Assembly (NCBI GenBank): GCA_946885765.1
Contig: CAMPHD010000217.1
Coordinates: forward strand, 1 to 5,901
Source: an uncultured Thalassospira sp.
GTDB lineage: Bacteria > Pseudomonadota > Alphaproteobacteria > Rhodospirillales_A > Thalassospiraceae
DNA: 5,901 nt
Direction of reading: 5' to 3'
Positions 1-5,871 of the stretch are shown here, one piece after another. Position 1 is the first letter of the stretch, and each line of letters starts with the position of its first letter. The notes under the pieces were generated by a model. That model saw nothing but the letters and a program-made list of their open reading frames with translations. It was not told the origin of the DNA and did no database searches. Position numbers and translations under genes: made by a program.

Positions 1-89
1 AGAAGTTTTGCCGTGGCTTCGCCAATCCCGCTGCTGGCACCGGTAATGACGACGACCTTGTTTTCAACATTGTTGGACATAAGCGACAT
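1..89 (-). CDS. Short-chain dehydrogenase/reductase, N-terminal fragment (runs off left edge)
   Basis: Read on the minus strand from ATG at 89, the 29 complete codons begin MSLMSNNVENKVVVITGASS and continue GIGEATAKL. The TGASSGIG stretch is the glycine-rich TGxxxGxG motif of the classical SDR Rossmann fold, which binds NAD(P)H, so the product is a cytoplasmic oxidoreductase of unknown substrate. The start is supported by an excellent Shine-Dalgarno AGGAGGA (reverse complement of 94-100) four bases upstream; a second in-frame ATG at 80 is possible but lacks such a site. The catalytic Ser-Tyr-Lys residues lie outside the window, so intactness cannot be judged. The gene is divergent from the AraC-type regulator at 258, and regulators with this N-terminal domain often control an adjacent oxidoreductase, as YqhC does for YqhD in E. 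coli. I infer that this SDR is a target of that regulator. Confidence 0.9.
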   Translation of the reverse strand, partial: MSLMSNNVENKVVVITGASSGIGEATAKL

Positions 90-184
90 GACATCCTCCT
101 TGTTTGGGTCATGGCGCTTACTGTGATTGCAAATCGCTGCTTGATGAATACACAGAACTCTTGATCAATTGCCTGATTCTCCGA

Positions 185-213
185 ACAGTACGAAAACCGC
201 TTTTCAGTACAGT
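185..213. promoter_or_regulatory. Imperfect inverted repeat, candidate operator between SDR and AraC genes
   Basis: The left arm ACAGTACGAAAA (185-196) pairs with the right arm TTTTCAGTACAGT (201-213) around the loop CCGC. The pairing has one bulged base (A206) and one A-A mismatch (187/211). CAGTAC also occurs as a direct repeat at 186 and 205, 19 bases apart, close to two helical turns, which is typical spacing for AraC-family half-sites. It lies in the only intergenic space between the divergent SDR and regulator genes and overlaps a plausible -35 for the regulator. Binding by the regulator at 258 is an inference. Confidence 0.45.
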
Positions 214-228
214 CCGGATCGGTATAGT
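201..228 (+). promoter_or_regulatory. Possible sigma-70 promoter for the AraC-family regulator
   Basis: TTTTCA (201-206, 4 of 6 to TTGACA) is followed after 16 bases by TATAGT (223-228, 5 of 6 to TATAAT). This predicts a start near 235-238, shortly before the ribosome binding site AAAGGAG at 244-250. The -35 lies inside the inverted repeat at 185-213, which would suit autoregulation. The call rests only on consensus matching. I could not find an equally good promoter for the SDR on the other strand. Confidence 0.35.
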
Positions 229-257
229 TCATATTAGAGAAACAAAGGAGTTTGGCG

Positions 258-1175
258 ATGTCTGTGTTCAGCGAGATGTCCGGTCTGATTGACAAATACT
301 GCGAAGGAGAAGGCGTTGCCCAGACGCCAGTGAGTGCAATGCACCTGTATCGTGCGACCGGGCCATCGATGAAAGTCCCGACAATCTACAAGCCGTGTCT
401 TTGTATTATCGCGTCAGGTGCCAAGGAGGTGTCATTGGGCGATGACCTGTTCCGGTATTCACCCGGTCAGTATCTGGTGGCGTCGGTCGACCTGCCGATT
501 GTTGGCTGTGTGACAAATGCCAGTGTCGCCCTTCCGTATCGCAGTCTGTCGATTGAGCTTGATGGTCAGATGCTAAGTGATCTTGTAACCCAGATCAATC
601 TTCAGATCGGGTCCGCATCCGAAAGCGATTGTGGGCTTCATGTCGATGATGCCAGCGATACCTTGCTGGATGCGGTGATGCGCCTGTTGGGTCTGTGTGA
701 TCAGAAAGACGATATTTCGGTGATGGCACCGATGCTTCTGCGCGAGGTGCATTATCGCCTGTTGCGCGGCCTTCAGGGGGCCCGGATTGCGCAAATCGGA
801 ATGGGCGGAAGCAACATGCAACGCATTTCCAAAATCATTCGCCAGATGAAAGATGACTTTGCTGCCCCGCTTCGGATCGATGATCTGGCGGCACAGGCGA
901 ATATGAGCCCGTCTTCCTTCCATCATCATTTCAAGCAGGTAACCTCCATGAGCCCGCTTCAGTATCAGAAACGCCTTCGCCTGACGATGGCGCGCCAGAT
1001 GATGCTGACGGAAATGAAGGATGCGGCGACTGCGGCCTATGAAGTCGGATATGAAAGCGCATCACAGTTCAGTCGTGAATATGCCCGCATGTTTGGCGCA
1101 CCGCCCATGCGCGATGTCTCGGCCATTCTTGGACGTTTGGGCGGGGATGGTACGGCGGCGGCGAACGCCTATTAG
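258..1175 (+). CDS. AraC-family transcriptional regulator with AraC_N (YqhC-like) sensor domain
   Basis: This is a 305-residue cytoplasmic DNA-binding regulator. Residues about 20-175 fit the AraC_N type of N-terminal domain, with the landmarks KPCLCIIASGAKEV and YSPGQYLVASVDLPI. Residues about 195-290 form the AraC/XylS DNA-binding domain: a first helix-turn-helix in LRIDDLAAQANMSPSSFHHHF and a second in TAAYEVGYESASQFSREYAR, ending in the usual FGAPPMRDV. Its length is normal for this family. ATG 258 is chosen because AAAGGAG (244-250) sits seven bases upstream; the in-frame TTG at 252 lies one base after that site and is unlikely. It is divergent from an SDR gene, so local control of that oxidoreductase is likely by analogy with YqhC/YqhD. 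The effector is unknown. No intrinsic terminator is visible after the stop, so its transcript may read into the riboswitch leader. Five of its six cysteines (C47, C49, C84, C125, C147) are in the sensor half, which leaves electrophile or redox sensing open. Confidence 0.95.
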   Translation: MSVFSEMSGLIDKYCEGEGVAQTPVSAMHLYRATGPSMKVPTIYKPCLCIIASGAKEVSLGDDLFRYSPGQYLVASVDLPIVGCVTNASVALPYRSLSIELDGQMLSDLVTQINLQIGSASESDCGLHVDDASDTLLDAVMRLLGLCDQKDDISVMAPMLLREVHYRLLRGLQGARIAQIGMGGSNMQRISKIIRQMKDDFAAPLRIDDLAAQANMSPSSFHHHFKQVTSMSPLQYQKRLRLTMARQMMLTEMKDAATAAYEVGYESASQFSREYARMFGAPPMRDVSAILGRLGGDGTAAANAY

Positions 1176-1256
1176 GAAACCAGATCCTGACCCTTGATTA
1201 TTGCGATCCGTTTGCAATTCGCTTGACGGGTCTTTGTGACTATGTGACACCGATTG

Positions 1257-1428
1257 ATGTCAGTATCCGACAAGGATAAAGGGAATTCGAAGCCGTCCGT
1301 CTGGGCGGTTAACCGAAGCTGCCCCCGCAACTGTAGGCGGTGAGTGTTTTTCTTCTGAAAGCCACTGGGATATTTCCCGGGAAGGCAGAAAAACACAGCG
1401 ACCCGCGAGCCAGGAGACCTGCTGACAT
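1257..1428 (+). ncRNA. Cobalamin (B12) riboswitch aptamer
   Basis: All the conserved blocks of the cobalamin aptamer appear in order. Stem P1 is formed by ATGTCAG (1257-1263) and CTGACAT (1422-1428), a perfect 7-bp match. Then come AAAGGGAA (1278-1285), the L5 block GCTGCCCCCGCAACTGTA (1318-1335), GCCACTGGG (1361-1369), GGGAAGGC (1379-1386), and the diagnostic B12 box GAGCCAGGAGACCTGC (1407-1422). The family binds adenosyl-, methyl- or hydroxocobalamin and normally switches off B12 synthesis or uptake genes when ligand is abundant. It points the same way as the BtuFCD-like operon that follows. The aptamer ends 238 bases before the likely start of the first transporter gene, which is long. Upstream (1176-1256) I see TTGACG at 1223-1228 as a possible -35 but no convincing -10 at normal spacing. 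Confidence 0.95.
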
Positions 1429-1433
1429 GACGA

Positions 1434-1467
1434 CGACGGACCGGGCGGGGTGCCCCGGAGGATGTCG
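1434..1467 (+). promoter_or_regulatory. Riboswitch expression platform: kissing-loop hairpin (P13-like) burying a Shine-Dalgarno
   Basis: CCGGG (1441-1445) pairs with CCCGG (1454-1458) around the loop CGGGGTGC. An outer CGAC (1434-1437) / GTCG (1464-1467) stem closes it across an internal loop. The loop bases CGGGG (1446-1450) are complementary to CCCCG (1323-1327) in aptamer loop L5, matching the L5-L13 kissing interaction known for cobalamin riboswitches. The strong Shine-Dalgarno GGAGG (1457-1461) lies partly in the 3' arm and partly in the internal loop, so ligand binding should hide it. This indicates a translational switch. The buried site, however, is about 200 bases before the transporter start and can serve only the mini-ORF at 1472 or the shorter frame at 1462. 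Confidence 0.7.
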
Positions 1468-1471
1468 GTAC

Positions 1472-1564
1472 ATGTCACCGTCTCACGCAGGTTGCAATGC
1501 GTTCTGCCTGCTTTCGGGTTCTGACATTTCCCGCCATTTTTCAGCACCTTTGCCAGTCTCTTGA
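1472..1564 (+). CDS. Possible 30-residue leader ORF under the riboswitch-controlled Shine-Dalgarno
   Basis: From ATG 1472 the frame encodes 30 residues beginning MSPSHAGCNAFCLL and ending LPVS, with a TGA stop at 1562-1564. GGAGG (1457-1461) lies ten bases upstream, slightly long but usable. The same frame is open further upstream, with ATG 1427 ten bases after AGGAG (1412-1416) inside the B12 box. A competing frame starts at ATG 1462 and stops at 1524 (20 residues), but it begins directly against the Shine-Dalgarno. I recognise no family. It may be a leader peptide whose translation protects the transcript from early Rho termination, the remnant of a former riboswitch-controlled gene, or chance. 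Its existence as a translated product is unproven. Confidence 0.25.
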   Translation: MSPSHAGCNAFCLLSGSDISRHFSAPLPVS

Positions 1565-1588
1565 CCATAGTAACTTTGATGTTATGTT
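1561..1588 (+). promoter_or_regulatory. Possible internal promoter between riboswitch and transporter operon
   Basis: TTGACC (1561-1566, 5 of 6 to TTGACA) is followed after 16 bases by TATGTT (1583-1588, 4 of 6 to TATAAT). This predicts a start near 1595-1600, about 70 bases before the GTG at 1667. The -10 lies entirely inside the 22-bp palindrome at 1579-1600, a typical repressor arrangement. Transcripts from here would lack the riboswitch altogether. Confidence 0.45.
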
Positions 1589-1600
1589 ATAACATAACAT
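1579..1600. promoter_or_regulatory. Perfect 22-bp palindrome, Zur-like operator
   Basis: The arm ATGTTATGTTA (1579-1589) is followed directly by its exact reverse complement (1590-1600), with no mismatch and no spacer; symmetry stops at both ends. The 14-bp centre TATGTTATAACATA is identical to the centre of the Zur motif I recall from comparative genomics for the Agrobacterium group, GATATGTTATAACATATC. Zur is a Fur-family repressor that binds DNA when zinc is plentiful. The outer bases add overlapping ATGTTAT/ATAACAT half-sites. Position over the -10 of the putative promoter supports repression of the downstream operon. Another Fur-family or MarR-type regulator is a possible alternative, since the gene for the regulator is not in view. 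Confidence 0.65.
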
Positions 1601-1666
1601 TTATTGGTTTGATATGCGCGGTCGGGAATGAAATTCCGGATCGGTATATCCATGAAAGGACGCAAA

Positions 1667-2692
1667 GTGATTAAACTGAACAGACAGGTTCTTGCAGTCG
1701 GGGTGTTTGCTGCAGGACTGGCTTCTTTCGCGCAATACGCATCAGCCACCGATTATCCGCTTACATTGGAAAATTGCGGCCGGACTCTGACCTTTGATCA
1801 GGCCCCGAACCGTGTCGTATCGCTTGGTCAAAGCAGCACCGAACTGCTTTATCTTCTGGGGCTGGCCGACAGGGTGGTTGGAACGGCCGTATGGATTGGG
1901 CCGGTGCAGGAACAGTTTCGTGACGTCAACGCCACCATTCCGCGTCTGGCAGACAATGACCCCAGCTTTGAAAGTGTGGTCGGCCAGAAACCCGATCTGG
2001 TCGCAACCCAGTTCCAATGGCATATCGGTCCGAATGGCAAGGTAGGGACGATTGACCAGTTTGCCGAACTTTCAATCCCGGTCTATACCGCACCAGCCGA
2101 TTGCATGGGCAAGGACAACACCACGGGCGGCGACGGAACCCGGATCGATGCTTTTTCGATGGATCAGATATATCAGGGGATAGACGACCTTTCGAAAATC
2201 TTCGATGTCGAGGAACGCGGGGCGGATCTGATTGCCGATTTTAAAGCCCGTGAAAAAGCCGCACGTGAAAAAGTCGCCGCTGTCGACGGCAAGGGAATTT
2301 CAGCCCTGTTCTGGTTCTCCAGTGCCGAAATCGATGTCGATCCGTTTGTTGCCGGTCAGAAAGGCGCACCGGCCTATGTCATGTCGATCCTTGGTGTCGA
2401 CAATGTTATCGACAGCGACGATGAATGGCCGACGGTCGGGTGGGAAACCATCGCACGAACCAATCCCGATATCATTGCGATTGGCAAAATGGATCGTCGC
2501 CGTTTTCCGGCCGATGACTGGGAACTGAAAATGCAGTTCCTGAAATCCGATCCGGTAACCAGCCAGATGAGTGCCGTCAAAAGCGGAAATATCGTCGTCA
2601 TGGATGCCCAGTCGATGAACCCGACCATGCGGACAATCGAGGGCATTGAAACGCTGGCCAATGCAATCGAGGCGTTCGAGGCTACCCAGTGA
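1667..2692 (+). CDS. ABC importer periplasmic substrate-binding protein (BtuF/FecB type)
   Basis: This protein captures the substrate in the periplasm and delivers it to the permease encoded next. GTG 1667 is my preferred start because AAAGGA (1655-1660) sits six bases upstream, and it gives a compact signal peptide: MIKLNR, a hydrophobic stretch, then YASA with cleavage after residue 27. In-frame ATGs at 1652 and 1628 are possible but have weak ribosome sites; 1628 gives 354 residues. There is no lipobox, so the protein should be soluble. The mature part fits the type III periplasmic-binding fold: NRVVSLGQSSTELLYLLGLADRVVG opens the N-lobe (residues 48-72), a long helix (about 165-205) joins the lobes, and TIARTNPDIIAIG marks the C-lobe. 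Cys37 and Cys146 are the only cysteines of the mature protein and may form a disulphide. Trp118 lies in FQWHIG, near where BtuF carries a binding-site Trp. The riboswitch suggests a corrinoid; a metal chelate is the alternative. Confidence 0.9.
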   Translation: MIKLNRQVLAVGVFAAGLASFAQYASATDYPLTLENCGRTLTFDQAPNRVVSLGQSSTELLYLLGLADRVVGTAVWIGPVQEQFRDVNATIPRLADNDPSFESVVGQKPDLVATQFQWHIGPNGKVGTIDQFAELSIPVYTAPADCMGKDNTTGGDGTRIDAFSMDQIYQGIDDLSKIFDVEERGADLIADFKAREKAAREKVAAVDGKGISALFWFSSAEIDVDPFVAGQKGAPAYVMSILGVDNVIDSDDEWPTVGWETIARTNPDIIAIGKMDRRRFPADDWELKMQFLKSDPVTSQMSAVKSGNIVVMDAQSMNPTMRTIEGIETLANAIEAFEATQ

Positions 2693-3741
2693 TAGGGCCA
2701 GTGATCGGTAACGTCATTTCCAGCCCTGTTTTCATCAAACGCATCAGCGTGGCATTTGCCGCGCTGATGTTGCTGGCGGCGGTTCTGGCGGTTGCCGCAT
2801 CTGTGGGCGAAACAGCCATTCCTGTTGGCACGGTGATCGATACGATTGCCAATCATTTGTGGGATGCCGGTCATCCGGTGGATGCTATTGATGCTGGTAT
2901 TGTCTGGAACTATCGGCTGAGCCGCGCCATCGTTGCCGCAAGTTGCGGGGCGGCTTTGGCCGTTTCCGGCGCGGTCCTGCAGGCGCTTTTGCGCAACAGT
3001 CTTGCCGATCCTTATCTGCTGGGTATTTCTGCCGGGGCGTCGACCGGTGCAGTCAGTATCGTGATCCTTGGCCTTGGGGCAGGGATGCTGTCCCTGTCAC
3101 TTGGCGCATTTATCGGGGCGGTGGCGGCATTCGCCTTTGTGACCCTTCTGGCGTTACAGGCCGGGCGCGGCACGGGGGCAATCATTCTGGCCGGTATTGC
3201 CGGGTCGCAAATGTTTAATGCCCTGACATCTTTCATTGTCACCAAATCGGCCAGTGCCGAACAGGCGCGCGGCATCATGTTCTGGCTTCTGGGCAATCTT
3301 AGCGGCGTGCGCTGGCCCGATGTGTGGTTGGCCTTGCCCGTGGCTATTGTCGGGCTTTTCGTGTGTCTTTGGCATGCACGTGCACTTGATGCCTTTACGT
3401 TTGGACGTGAATCCGCGGCATCGCTTGGTGTTCCGGTCAGACGCGTTTATGCCGTTCTGATTGCTGCGGCGGCGATGATGACGGCTGTGATGGTCAGTAT
3501 TGTCGGCTCCATCGGCTTTGTCGGTCTGGTGATCCCGCATGCCGCGCGCTTTTTTGTCGGAACGCGCCACGGGCTGCTATTGCCGTTATCGGCGTTGATC
3601 GGCGCACTGTTTCTGGTCTGTGCCGATGTCATCTCACGCGTGATCGTTCCCGGGCAGGTTTTGCCAATCGGTGTGATTACCGCCCTTGTCGGGGCCCCGG
3701 CCTTTGCCCTGATCCTGTGTCACGGAAGGATTTTGCGATGA
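2689..3741 (+). CDS. ABC importer transmembrane permease, FecCD/BtuC family
   Basis: This 350-residue inner-membrane protein would form, as a homodimer, the channel of a type II importer. It is very hydrophobic, with roughly ten membrane segments expected for the family, the first at about residues 20-38. Family landmarks are in order: LLRNSLADPYLLGISAGAST (100-119), FWLLGNLSG (198-206), the cytoplasmic coupling region GSIGFVGLVIPHAARFF (273-289) that contacts the ATPase, and the C-terminal PIGVITALVGAPAFALIL (326-343). The length is typical. The GTG start overlaps the stop of the binding-protein gene by four bases (GTGA), and GAGG (2678-2681) lies seven bases upstream; a second GTG at 2701 is a weaker option. 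The overlap implies translational coupling with the genes on both sides. Family membership is clear, but the permease sequence alone does not separate cobalamin from siderophore or haem substrates. Confidence 0.94.
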   Translation: MIGPVIGNVISSPVFIKRISVAFAALMLLAAVLAVAASVGETAIPVGTVIDTIANHLWDAGHPVDAIDAGIVWNYRLSRAIVAASCGAALAVSGAVLQALLRNSLADPYLLGISAGASTGAVSIVILGLGAGMLSLSLGAFIGAVAAFAFVTLLALQAGRGTGAIILAGIAGSQMFNALTSFIVTKSASAEQARGIMFWLLGNLSGVRWPDVWLALPVAIVGLFVCLWHARALDAFTFGRESAASLGVPVRRVYAVLIAAAAMMTAVMVSIVGSIGFVGLVIPHAARFFVGTRHGLLLPLSALIGALFLVCADVISRVIVPGQVLPIGVITALVGAPAFALILCHGRILR

Positions 3742-4520
3742 CTCTGGAACTGTGCGATATCGTTTGGTCTGCCGGTTTTCGCAAGATCATCAAAAATGTC
3801 TCCCTCCGGGTTGAGCCGGGCGAGTTTCTGGGCCTGATCGGGCCGAATGGATCGGGCAAAACCAGTTTGATGTCGGTTTTGGCTGGTATTCGTCCACCTG
3901 ATCAGGGGGGTGCGACGCTGGCGGGGCTGGACATGAAAAAGCATGGCCGTCGCAAACTGGCCCGGCAGATCGGCTTTGTTGAACAGCAGGCCGATACAAC
4001 GGACCGCCTGACCGCACGCGAGGCAGTCGCACTGGGGCGCACACCATATCTCAGCATGCTGTCGCCCTGGTCTGAACGGGATGATGCGATTGTTAACCGC
4101 GCCCTTGGTGATGTCGACATGACCCATCTGGCTGACCGGTTCTGGCATACACTTTCGGGCGGCGAGAAGCAGCGGGTTCATATTGCGCGCGCGCTGGCAC
4201 AGGAACCGAAATTCCTGTTACTGGACGAGCCGACAAACCATCTGGATATCCGCCATCAGCTTGGATTACTGGAACTGGTGCGCGAATTGCCGGTTACCGT
4301 GGTCGCAGCCCTGCACGATCTGAACCATGCCGCGATGTATTGCGACCGGATTGCCATGATGCGTGATGGGGAACTGGTGGGGATCGGCAGCCCCGCCGAC
4401 ATTCTGACATCGGAAAATCTGCGCGATGTGTTTGGTGTCGACGCCACCATCGAACATGGCCCCGATGGGCCATGTATGGTGCGTTATCACACAGGCATGA
4501 AAAAAGACCGGGCTGCCTGA
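3738..4520 (+). CDS. ABC importer ATP-binding protein, BtuD/FecE/HmuV type
   Basis: This 260-residue cytoplasmic ATPase powers the importer. All the catalytic motifs are intact: Walker A GPNGSGKT (35-42), Q-loop Gln in FVEQQ (80-84), signature LSGGEKQR (139-146), Walker B FLLLDEP (159-165), D-loop NHLD (167-170) and switch His193 in ALHDLNHA. The LTAREAVALGRTPYL stretch (91-105) is typical of the iron-chelate/B12 ATPase group. ATG 3738 is chosen because GAAGGA (3725-3730) sits seven bases upstream and the codon overlaps the permease stop as ATGA, which implies translational coupling. An in-frame GTG at 3717 would add seven residues but lacks this support. The last codons form the 5' arm of the terminator hairpin, which closes the operon; the stop codon lies in its loop. 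Confidence 0.95.
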   Translation: MTLELCDIVWSAGFRKIIKNVSLRVEPGEFLGLIGPNGSGKTSLMSVLAGIRPPDQGGATLAGLDMKKHGRRKLARQIGFVEQQADTTDRLTAREAVALGRTPYLSMLSPWSERDDAIVNRALGDVDMTHLADRFWHTLSGGEKQRVHIARALAQEPKFLLLDEPTNHLDIRHQLGLLELVRELPVTVVAALHDLNHAAMYCDRIAMMRDGELVGIGSPADILTSENLRDVFGVDATIEHGPDGPCMVRYHTGMKKDRAA

Positions 4521-4531
4521 CCCGGTCTTTT
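4502..4531. terminator. Bidirectional intrinsic terminator between ABC operon and purD
   Basis: AAAAGACCGGG (4502-4512) and CCCGGTCTTTT (4521-4531) form a perfect 11-bp stem around the 8-base loop CTGCCTGA. On the plus strand the stem ends in a T run; on the minus strand it is followed by six T residues (complement of 4500-4505 and neighbours). It can therefore end transcription from both convergent genes. The loop contains the TGA stop of the ATPase gene, and the 5' arm codes for its last residues. Confidence 0.88.
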
Positions 4532-4544
4532 CCAATTCAAAGGC

Positions 4545-5828
4545 TTATTTCTGTTCGCGGGCAATCGCGCGCCAGCCGATATCACGGCGGCAAAAACCAC
4601 CCGGCCAATTAATGGCGTCAACGGCTTCATAGGCGCGTTTCTGCGCCTCGGTCACCGACGTACCACGTGCGGTAACGCCAAGAACGCGACCACCTGTCGC
4701 GGTCAGTTTGTCACCATCCATTTTCGTTCCCGCATGCAGGACCTTGACCTTGTCCATCGCATCCGCATCGGCAACGTTTCTGATCTCGGTGCCTTTTCCG
4801 TAGCTGCCCGGATACCCCTTGGCGGCCATGACAACGACCATGGCGGTTTCATCATGCCATTCGGGTTTGACGGTATCGAGTTTGCCGGTTGCCGCCCCAT
4901 CAAGAATATCCAGCACATCCGATTTCAGACGCGTCATCAGAACCTGGCATTCCGGGTCGCCAAAACGGATGTTGTATTCGATCAGTTTCGGATTGCCCGC
5001 ATCGTCAATCATCAGACCGGCAAACAAAACCCCCTTGAACGGATGGCCTTCGGCGGCCATGCCCTTGACGGTCGGAACAATGATCTGTTCCATGACCTTG
5101 TCTTCAACCGATTTGGTAAAGACCGGGGCCGGGGAATAGGCACCCATACCGCCGGTATTCGGGCCGGTATCGCCTTCGCCAACAGCCTTGTGATCTTGGG
5201 CCGCAATCAGCGGGATGACGTTTTCGCCATCGCAGACGGCAAAGAAGGATGCTTCTTCGCCGGTCATGAATTCCTCGATCACCAGTTCTGCACCGGCATC
5301 GCCGAATTTGCCACCGACCATGCATTCGTCAATTGCGGCAAGGGCTTCGTCAACTGTCTGGCAAATCGTCACACCCTTGCCCGCGGCAAGGCCGTCTGTC
5401 TTAACGACAATCGGCGCACCGTGTTTTTCAACAAAGGCCCGCGCATCGTCAGGCGTGGTGAAACGGCCATAGGCAGCGGACGGGACGCCAAATTTTGCCA
5501 CCATGTCCTTCATGAAACCCTTGGAGCCTTCAAGCTGTGCGGCAGCCTTGGAACAGCCAAACGATTTGATGCCAACGGTGTCGAGTGCATCGACAAGGCC
5601 AGCCACCAGCGGGGCCTCGGGGCCGACAACAACCAGATCAACCGCATTGTCGGTGGCAAATTTCACAAGGCCGTCAATGTCGCTATCGGAAATGGCAACA
5701 CATTGCGCGGAATCGGCAATCCCGGCATTGCCCGGCGCGCACCAAAGTTTGGTCAGCCGCGGGCTTTTGGCAATTGCCCAGCACAATGCATGTTCACGTC
5801 CGCCACCGCCAACGACCAGAACCTTCAT
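4545..5828 (-). CDS. purD: Phosphoribosylamine-glycine ligase (GAR synthetase)
   Basis: PurD catalyses the second step of de novo purine synthesis in the cytoplasm: phosphoribosylamine + glycine + ATP gives glycinamide ribonucleotide. The 427-residue length is standard for a monofunctional bacterial PurD. Landmarks are MKVLVVGGGGREHAL (1-15), APGNAG (31-36), GPEAPLVAGLVD (69-80), the ATP-grasp segment from about 100 with KTDGLAAGKGV (143-153), GPNTGGMGAYSP (222-233), and the metal/ATP motif EYNIRFGDPECQ (284-295). A C-terminal domain ends RRDIGWRAIAREQK. The start is ATG at 5828, with GAGG (reverse complement of 5837-5840) eight bases upstream; the longer frame back to 5897 only adds non-conserved residues. 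It converges on the ABC operon, with 24 bases between the stops and a shared terminator. No functional link to the importer is apparent. Confidence 0.97.
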   Translation of the reverse strand: MKVLVVGGGGREHALCWAIAKSPRLTKLWCAPGNAGIADSAQCVAISDSDIDGLVKFATDNAVDLVVVGPEAPLVAGLVDALDTVGIKSFGCSKAAAQLEGSKGFMKDMVAKFGVPSAAYGRFTTPDDARAFVEKHGAPIVVKTDGLAAGKGVTICQTVDEALAAIDECMVGGKFGDAGAELVIEEFMTGEEASFFAVCDGENVIPLIAAQDHKAVGEGDTGPNTGGMGAYSPAPVFTKSVEDKVMEQIIVPTVKGMAAEGHPFKGVLFAGLMIDDAGNPKLIEYNIRFGDPECQVLMTRLKSDVLDILDGAATGKLDTVKPEWHDETAMVVVMAAKGYPGSYGKGTEIRNVADADAMDKVKVLHAGTKMDGDKLTATGGRVLGVTARGTSVTEAQKRAYEAVDAINWPGGFCRRDIGWRAIAREQK

Positions 5829-5871
5829 GATTTTAACCTCGATTACGTGTCCGACTGCTTGATGGTCCAGA

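Noticed and set aside
252..257. TTG start two codons before the AraC-family regulator's ATG
   Set aside because: It is one base from the AAAGGAG ribosome site; ATG 258 has proper seven-base spacing.
573..929. Minus-strand open frame within the AraC-family gene
   Set aside because: It is fully antisense to a well-supported regulator and has no family features or ribosome site of note.
1212..1246. Promoter for the riboswitch transcript using TTGACG or TTGCAA with TATGTG
   Set aside because: The spacers would be 12 or 23 bases, outside the workable range. The TTGACG may still be a -35, but no -10 can be named.
1340..1471. Upstream part of the open frame containing the mini-ORF, starting inside the riboswitch
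   Set aside because: It runs through the conserved aptamer sequence, which is explained as structured RNA. The GTG at 1340 has no suitable ribosome site. Only the part from 1472 has riboswitch-linked support.
1487..1535. Possible intrinsic terminator in the leader (GCAGG/CCTGC, or CGGG/CCCG then T-rich)
   Set aside because: The stems are only 4-5 bp with large loops and the T runs are poorly placed, so it is not convincing as a terminator.
3717..3737. GTG start adding seven residues to the ATPase
   Set aside because: ATG 3738 has GAAGGA at ideal spacing and the coupled ATGA overlap.
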